Assembly: GCA_945863085.1 (NCBI GenBank)
Contig: CAMBCD010000087.1
Span: forward strand, 1-9,154
Direction of reading: 5' to 3'
Length of the DNA: 9,154 nucleotides
Origin: Bordetella parapertussis
GTDB lineage: Bacteria; Pseudomonadota; Gammaproteobacteria; Burkholderiales; SG8-41
This document shows positions 5,921 through 9,154 of this stretch, one piece after another. Every line of letters begins with the position of its first letter. The first letter of the stretch is position 1. A program made the position numbers and the translations under genes. A model generated the notes under the pieces. It ran no database searches. It was not told the DNA's origin and was given only the letters and a program-made list of their open reading frames with translations.

Positions 5921-7171
5921 GGCTTTGATCGTGCGGTCGATTTCTGCTGCGCCATGGGCGGCCGAGACAAAACCCGCTTCATAGGCTGATGGCGCCAGAT
6001 AGACGCCTTCGGCCAGCATGGCGTGGAAAAAGCGGTTAAAGGCGTCCTTGTCGCATTGCATCACTTCGGCGTATGAGGTCGGCGGGGTTTCGCGGAAATA
6101 CAGGCCGAACATGCCGCCGACGTTGCGTGCCGAAAAAGGAATTCGCCGCGCTTGCGCCGCTTCGGCGAGGCCGCTGCACAACTGGTGGGTTGTGCTGGCG
6201 AGCCGGTCGTAAAAACCCGGGGCCTGGATCAGTTTCAGCGTTGCCAGCCCGGCGGCCACCGCCACCGGATTGCCGGACAACGTGCCGGCCTGGTACACCG
6301 GGCCCACCGGCGCCAGGCATTGCATGATGTCGCGACGGCCGCCGAAGGCGCCCACCGGCATGCCGCCGCCGATGACCTTGCCCAGCGTGGTGAGGTCGGG
6401 CTTGATGCCGTATAAAGCCTGGGCGCCGCCGAGCGCGACACGAAAACCGGTCATTACCTCATCGAATATAAGCACCGCGCCGTGCTGCGTGCACAGCGTG
6501 CGCAGCAATTCGAGGAATCCCGGCCCGGGTGCGACCAGGTTCATGTTGCCGGCGACGGGTTCGACGATCACTGCAGCAATTTCGCTGCCTTCGCGGGCAA
6601 AGGCCGCCTCCAGTCCGGCGTTGTCGTTGTAGTCCAGCACGAGGGTGTGCGCCGCCGTTTCCGCCGGTACGCCGGCGGACGAGGGCTGGCCGAAGGTCAG
6701 CGCGCCGGAGCCGGCTTTGACCAGCAGCGAGTCGGCATGGCCGTGGTAACAGCCTTCGAACTTGATGATTTTGCTGCGCCCGGTAAAACCGCGGGCGAGG
6801 CGGATCGCACTCATCGTGGCCTCGGTGCCGGAACTGACCAGCCGGACCTGATCCATCGACGGCACCAGTTTGCGCAGCACGTCGGCCATTTCGACTTCGG
6901 CTTCGGTGGGTGCGCCGAAGGACAGCCCGCGCTCCGCTGCCTGCTGCACGGCTTTGACCACATCGGGGTGGGCATGGCCGCAGATCAGCGGACCCCAGGA
7001 GCCGACGTAATCAATATAGCTGTTGCCGTCGGCGTCCCATACCAGCGCACCTTTGCCGCGCTGGAAAAACAGCGGCGTGCCGCCGACCGACTTGAAGGCG
7101 CGCACGGGTGAATTGACGCCGCCGGGGATGGTCAGCTGGGCGTGGTTAAAGAGCTTTTGACTTTTTTTCAT
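5894..7171 (-). CDS. hemL: Glutamate-1-semialdehyde 2,1-aminomutase
   Basis: A PLP-dependent aminomutase of 425 residues that converts glutamate-1-semialdehyde to 5-aminolevulinate, the last step of the C5 route into haem synthesis, in the cytoplasm. Signatures are [23 protein letters not shown] at the start (4-26), [15 protein letters not shown] (113-127), FDEVMTGFR (236-244, PLP-pairing D237), and [18 protein letters not shown] with the PLP lysine at K265. [10 protein letters not shown] (295-304) is also typical. ATG at 7171 begins the family N-terminus; the open frame runs upstream to 7258 but that stretch is inside thiE. It overlaps the thiE end by 26 bases, so translation is probably coupled. 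The local Shine-Dalgarno is weak. Its presence implies that the organism makes haem from glutamyl-tRNA instead of from glycine and succinyl-CoA. Confidence 0.98.
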   Translation of the reverse strand: MKKSQKLFNHAQLTIPGGVNSPVRAFKSVGGTPLFFQRGKGALVWDADGNSYIDYVGSWGPLICGHAHPDVVKAVQQAAERGLSFGAPTEAEVEMADVLRKLVPSMDQVRLVSSGTEATMSAIRLARGFTGRSKIIKFEGCYHGHADSLLVKAGSGALTFGQPSSAGVPAETAAHTLVLDYNDNAGLEAAFAREGSEIAAVIVEPVAGNMNLVAPGPGFLELLRTLCTQHGAVLIFDEVMTGFRVALGGAQALYGIKPDLTTLGKVIGGGMPVGAFGGRRDIMQCLAPVGPVYQAGTLSGNPVAVAAGLATLKLIQAPGFYDRLASTTHQLCSGLAEAAQARRIPFSARNVGGMFGLYFRETPPTSYAEVMQCDKDAFNRFFHAMLAEGVYLAPSAYEAGFVSAAHGAAEIDRTIKAAAKIFAAL

Positions 7172-7796
7172 GGTGAGGCTCAAACAAATTTTGAAACTCC
7201 CGTGCCGCTGCGGCAATGTCGGGCGCGGTGAATACTGCGGAGATGACGGCAACGGCATCGACGCCGGCGGCGATCAGCTGTGGTGCATTGTGCGGGGTGA
7301 TGCCGCCGATGGCCACCACCGGCAGGCGAAACTCCTTTTTGGCGCGGCTGATCAGGTCCGGCGGCGGGCGCACGGCATCGGGTTTGACGCCGGACGCAAA
7401 AAAACTGCCGAAGGCAATATGGTCGGCGCCGGCGGCAACTGCGTTTTGCGCCACTTCGATGCGGTCATAACAGGAGGCGCCCAGCAGTTTGTGTGGACCG
7501 AGCTGCGTCCGTGCTGCAGTGATATCGCCGTCGTCAGCACCCAGATGCAGGCCGGCGGCATCAACCGCCATCGCGAGTTCGAGATGGTCATTGATGATCA
7601 GCGGCACAGAGAATTCCACGCACAATTGCTGCAGGGCCTGCGCCTGAATGCTGCGCAATGCGGGGGATGCGGTTTTGTTGCGGTACTGCAGCACGCGGGC
7701 GCCACCGGTGAGCGCGGCCCGCACCCGTCGCAGCAGGTCATCCGTATCCGCGAGGTCGGGGGTGATCGCGTAAAGCCCGGCGATCATCATGTTCAC
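7146..7796 (-). CDS. thiE: Thiamine phosphate synthase
   Basis: ThiE joins hydroxymethylpyrimidine diphosphate to thiazole phosphate to give thiamine phosphate. The 216-residue TIM barrel carries LYAITPD (8-14), the phosphate-binding QYRNK (37-41, family form Q-x-R-x-K), INDHLELA (68-75), [10 protein letters not shown] (82-91), LLGASCY (104-110), [16 protein letters not shown] (126-141) and VAIGGIT (161-167). The start is GTG at 7796: its GTGA overlaps the thiD stop codon, a standard coupled junction. ATG codons at 7790 and 7787 are in frame and would shorten it by two or three residues; no clear Shine-Dalgarno separates them. The last residues (HHEKKSKAL) are encoded within the start of hemL. 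It works directly downstream of ThiD's product. Confidence 0.96.
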   Translation of the reverse strand: MNMMIAGLYAITPDLADTDDLLRRVRAALTGGARVLQYRNKTASPALRSIQAQALQQLCVEFSVPLIINDHLELAMAVDAAGLHLGADDGDITAARTQLGPHKLLGASCYDRIEVAQNAVAAGADHIAFGSFFASGVKPDAVRPPPDLISRAKKEFRLPVVAIGGITPHNAPQLIAAGVDAVAVISAVFTAPDIAAAAREFQNLFEPHHEKKSKAL

Positions 7797-8665
7797 AAAG
7801 GCTTGTCGTTGCCGCCGGCGCTGTCGTCATCCCCTCCGGCTGCGCCGGGCGCGGTTTCATCTTCGCGGGCCCAAAACAGGCGGTCCGGAATGTACTGGCC
7901 CATGCCCGGCCGGAACGCGAGTTTCAGCGATTGCCAGGTGTATTCCTGGGCGTCGCGCACCGCTTCCTGGATATCGACGCCGTTGGCGATGGTGGCGGCC
8001 AGGGCGGAAGCCAGCGTGCAGCCCGAGCCGTGGTAATTGCCGGGCAGGCGCGGCCAGGTGTCGCTGCGCACCACGCCTTCGTTGTTGTAGAGCGTGTTGG
8101 TGACGTCGCCGGTATGTTCATGGGTGCCGGTGATCAGCACGTATTCGCAGCCGGAGTCGAGGATGCGCCGTGCGCATTCGGCGAGATCCGGATTGTCGTT
8201 GTCGTCGGCATCATTGGCGGCGAGCCGCCGCGCCTCGATGCTGTTCGGCGTGACGATGGTGGTCTGCGGGATCAGCAGTTCGCGGATCGCCGCGAGCATT
8301 TCCTCGGAAGCCAGTTCGTCGCCGCGGCCCGAGGCCAGCACCGGGTCGAGGATCAGCGGAATTTCCGGGTAGTCGGACACCACTTCAGCCACCGCGGCAA
8401 TCGCCTCGAGGCTGCCCAGCACGCCGATCTTGAATGCGGCCACGGGCATGTCTTCGAGGATGCAGCGCGCCTGGTCTGCCACCCATTCGCCGTCGATGGG
8501 CTGCACTTCATCGACGCCCGTGGTGTCCTGGATGGTGATGGCGGTGACCACGGATACCGGATGACAGCCCATGCTGGCCAGCGTCATGATGTCCGCCTGC
8601 AAGCCGGCGCCGCCGGTCGGATCGGTGGCGGCAAATACCATGACAATGGGCGGTGAGTCGGTCAT
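7793..8665 (-). CDS. thiD: Hydroxymethylpyrimidine/phosphomethylpyrimidine kinase
   Basis: ThiD phosphorylates hydroxymethylpyrimidine and then its monophosphate, supplying the pyrimidine diphosphate used by ThiE. It is a ribokinase-fold enzyme of 290 residues. FAATDPTGGAGLQAD (11-25) is the substrate-side motif, followed by TAITIQDTTGV (41-51), LDPVLASGRGDEL (106-118), TPNSIEA (139-145) and the anion-hole GSGCTLASA (213-221), with C216 in the position typical of ThiD. FRPGMGQYIP (251-260) closes the fold. The C-terminus then adds about 25 residues rich in Asp, Gly and Ala that look disordered. The ATG at 8665 has no obvious Shine-Dalgarno. It heads the run thiD-thiE-hemL and is divergent from rubredoxin. 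The leader is too short to hold a TPP riboswitch. Confidence 0.96.
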   Translation of the reverse strand: MTDSPPIVMVFAATDPTGGAGLQADIMTLASMGCHPVSVVTAITIQDTTGVDEVQPIDGEWVADQARCILEDMPVAAFKIGVLGSLEAIAAVAEVVSDYPEIPLILDPVLASGRGDELASEEMLAAIRELLIPQTTIVTPNSIEARRLAANDADDNDNPDLAECARRILDSGCEYVLITGTHEHTGDVTNTLYNNEGVVRSDTWPRLPGNYHGSGCTLASALAATIANGVDIQEAVRDAQEYTWQSLKLAFRPGMGQYIPDRLFWAREDETAPGAAGGDDDSAGGNDKPL

Positions 8666-8674
8666 GCGCGGAGA

Positions 8675-8703
8675 TTGGGCACGAAGGAGGGATCAGCTAG
8701 AAT
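8675..8703 (+). promoter_or_regulatory. Candidate sigma-70 promoter for rubredoxin
   Basis: TTGGGC (8675-8680) and TAGAAT (8698-8703) are 17 bases apart. The -10 matches five of six positions and the -35 three. Transcription would begin near 8710, about 32 bases before the rubredoxin ATG. The gap is shared with thiD, whose probable promoter overlaps on the other strand. Confidence 0.4.
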
Positions 8704-8712
8704 GACGTTGTG

Positions 8713-8718
8713 ATTGTA
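8713..8718 (-). promoter_or_regulatory. Candidate -10 element for the thiD-thiE-hemL run
   Basis: On the - strand TACAAT matches five of six -10 consensus positions and lies about 48 bases before the thiD ATG. The sequence 17 bases further upstream (CAGCGT) is a poor -35. The predicted leader is about 40 bases. Confidence 0.35.
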
Positions 8719-8741
8719 GCTTATTAACCTAGAAGACGCTG

Positions 8742-8927
8742 ATGACCACCGATAACGGGCAGTACAGGAAGTATATGTGTTTGATCTGCGGTTTTATTTA
8801 TGACGAAGCCGCGGGAGCGCCTGATGAAGGCATTGTGCCGGGCACCAAATGGGAAGATGTGCCGATGAACTGGACGTGTCCCGAGTGCGGCGCGCGCAAG
8901 GAAGATTTCGAGATGGTGCAGATCTGA
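8742..8927 (+). CDS. rubA: Rubredoxin
   Basis: A 61-residue one-iron electron carrier. The two iron-binding knuckles are CLICG (C13, C16) and CPECG (C46, C49), with the intervening GFIYDEAAG, DEGI and PGTKWEDVP segments typical of rubredoxins. All four ligands are present and the length is normal, with roughly seven extra N-terminal residues. An ATG at 8775, just before CLICG, is in frame but would remove conserved N-terminal sequence. It acts in the cytoplasm, passing electrons to partners such as oxygen- or peroxide-reducing enzymes; the partner is not in this window. It is divergent from thiD and 33 bases upstream of the glyoxalase gene on the same strand, so those two may be co-transcribed. 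Confidence 0.97.
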   Translation: MTTDNGQYRKYMCLICGFIYDEAAGAPDEGIVPGTKWEDVPMNWTCPECGARKEDFEMVQI

Positions 8928-8960
8928 GCGGTACGCGAACCTGAAGCAAGGAGTGCACGC

Positions 8961-9154
8961 ATGAGGCTGCTGCATACGATGATCCGGGTCGGTGACCTGC
9001 AACGCTCGATCGATTTTTACACCCAGGTGCTGGGCATGCGCCTGCTGCGCAAATCGGACTATCCGGACGGACGTTTTACCAATGCCTTCGTCGGTTATGA
9101 CGACGAGTCGCGTGCCGCGGTGCTGGAACTGACGCACAACTGGGACACCAAATC
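8961..9154 (+). CDS. gloA: Lactoylglutathione lyase (glyoxalase I), 5' part
   Basis: Glyoxalase I isomerises the methylglyoxal-glutathione hemithioacetal to S-lactoylglutathione, the first step of methylglyoxal detoxification. The visible 64 residues carry the family N-terminus: [20 protein letters not shown], then [24 protein letters not shown] and [12 protein letters not shown]5 is the expected first metal ligand and E56 in LELTHNW the second. The ATG is well supported by AAGGAG (8948-8953) seven bases upstream. The frame is open to the window edge, so the gene is cut by the window and not broken. The remaining half, with the other metal ligands, is not seen. It may share a transcript with rubredoxin. 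Confidence 0.96.
   Translation, partial: MRLLHTMIRVGDLQRSIDFYTQVLGMRLLRKSDYPDGRFTNAFVGYDDESRAAVLELTHNWDTK

Noticed and set aside
7146..7171. A-AAA-AAG slippery heptamer in thiE frame suggesting programmed frameshifting
   Set aside because: A -1 shift here leads to a stop about nine codons later and not into the hemL frame, which is +1 relative to thiE. No stimulatory hairpin is evident.

Overview
The window looks like ordinary chromosomal DNA from a GC-rich proteobacterium, most likely a betaproteobacterium. The evidence is a C5-pathway hemL in a thiD-thiE-hemL run beside a rubredoxin gene, an order I recall from that class, an LpxR-type outer-membrane protein (so the cell is Gram-negative), and glyoxalase I and DUF3565 proteins of proteobacterial type. 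This is inference from gene content; there is no rRNA gene to confirm it. Genes are tightly packed and no gene-free stretch exceeds about 130 bases. I see no mobile element, CRISPR array, tRNA or rRNA gene.

Left part (1-2457, + strand): a possible terminator is followed by an enolase-superfamily enzyme of the muconate lactonizing/racemase subgroup. An outer-membrane LpxR/DUF2219 protein follows closely and probably starts at a TTG whose Shine-Dalgarno overlaps the upstream stop codon. Then comes a small DUF3565 protein with a possible zinc site. 

Middle (2454-5040): a short-chain dehydrogenase on the - strand converges on the DUF3565 gene, and the two stop codons share a CTAG. It diverges from a phosphonatase-like HAD hydrolase on the + strand; the 128-base gap between them holds a 13-base palindrome between two candidate promoters. 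Next is an unrecognised exported protein with a Lys/Pro/Ala linker and a cysteine-rich core.

Right part (5070-9154): a - strand run of thiD, thiE, hemL and an RluF-type 23S rRNA pseudouridine synthase. The thiD stop and thiE start share GTGA, and thiE overlaps hemL by 26 bases. An AT-rich gap with inverted repeats separates hemL from rluF. Divergent from thiD is a + strand rubredoxin gene, followed by glyoxalase I, cut by the window end. ThiD and ThiE make thiamine phosphate, and HemL makes 5-aminolevulinate for haem.

No clearly new multi-gene system is visible. The items most worth a second look are the unrecognised exported Cys-rich protein, the HAD protein that keeps the phosphonatase lysine without any phosphonate genes nearby, the racemase-family/LpxR gene pair, and a possible RNA structure over the rluF start.
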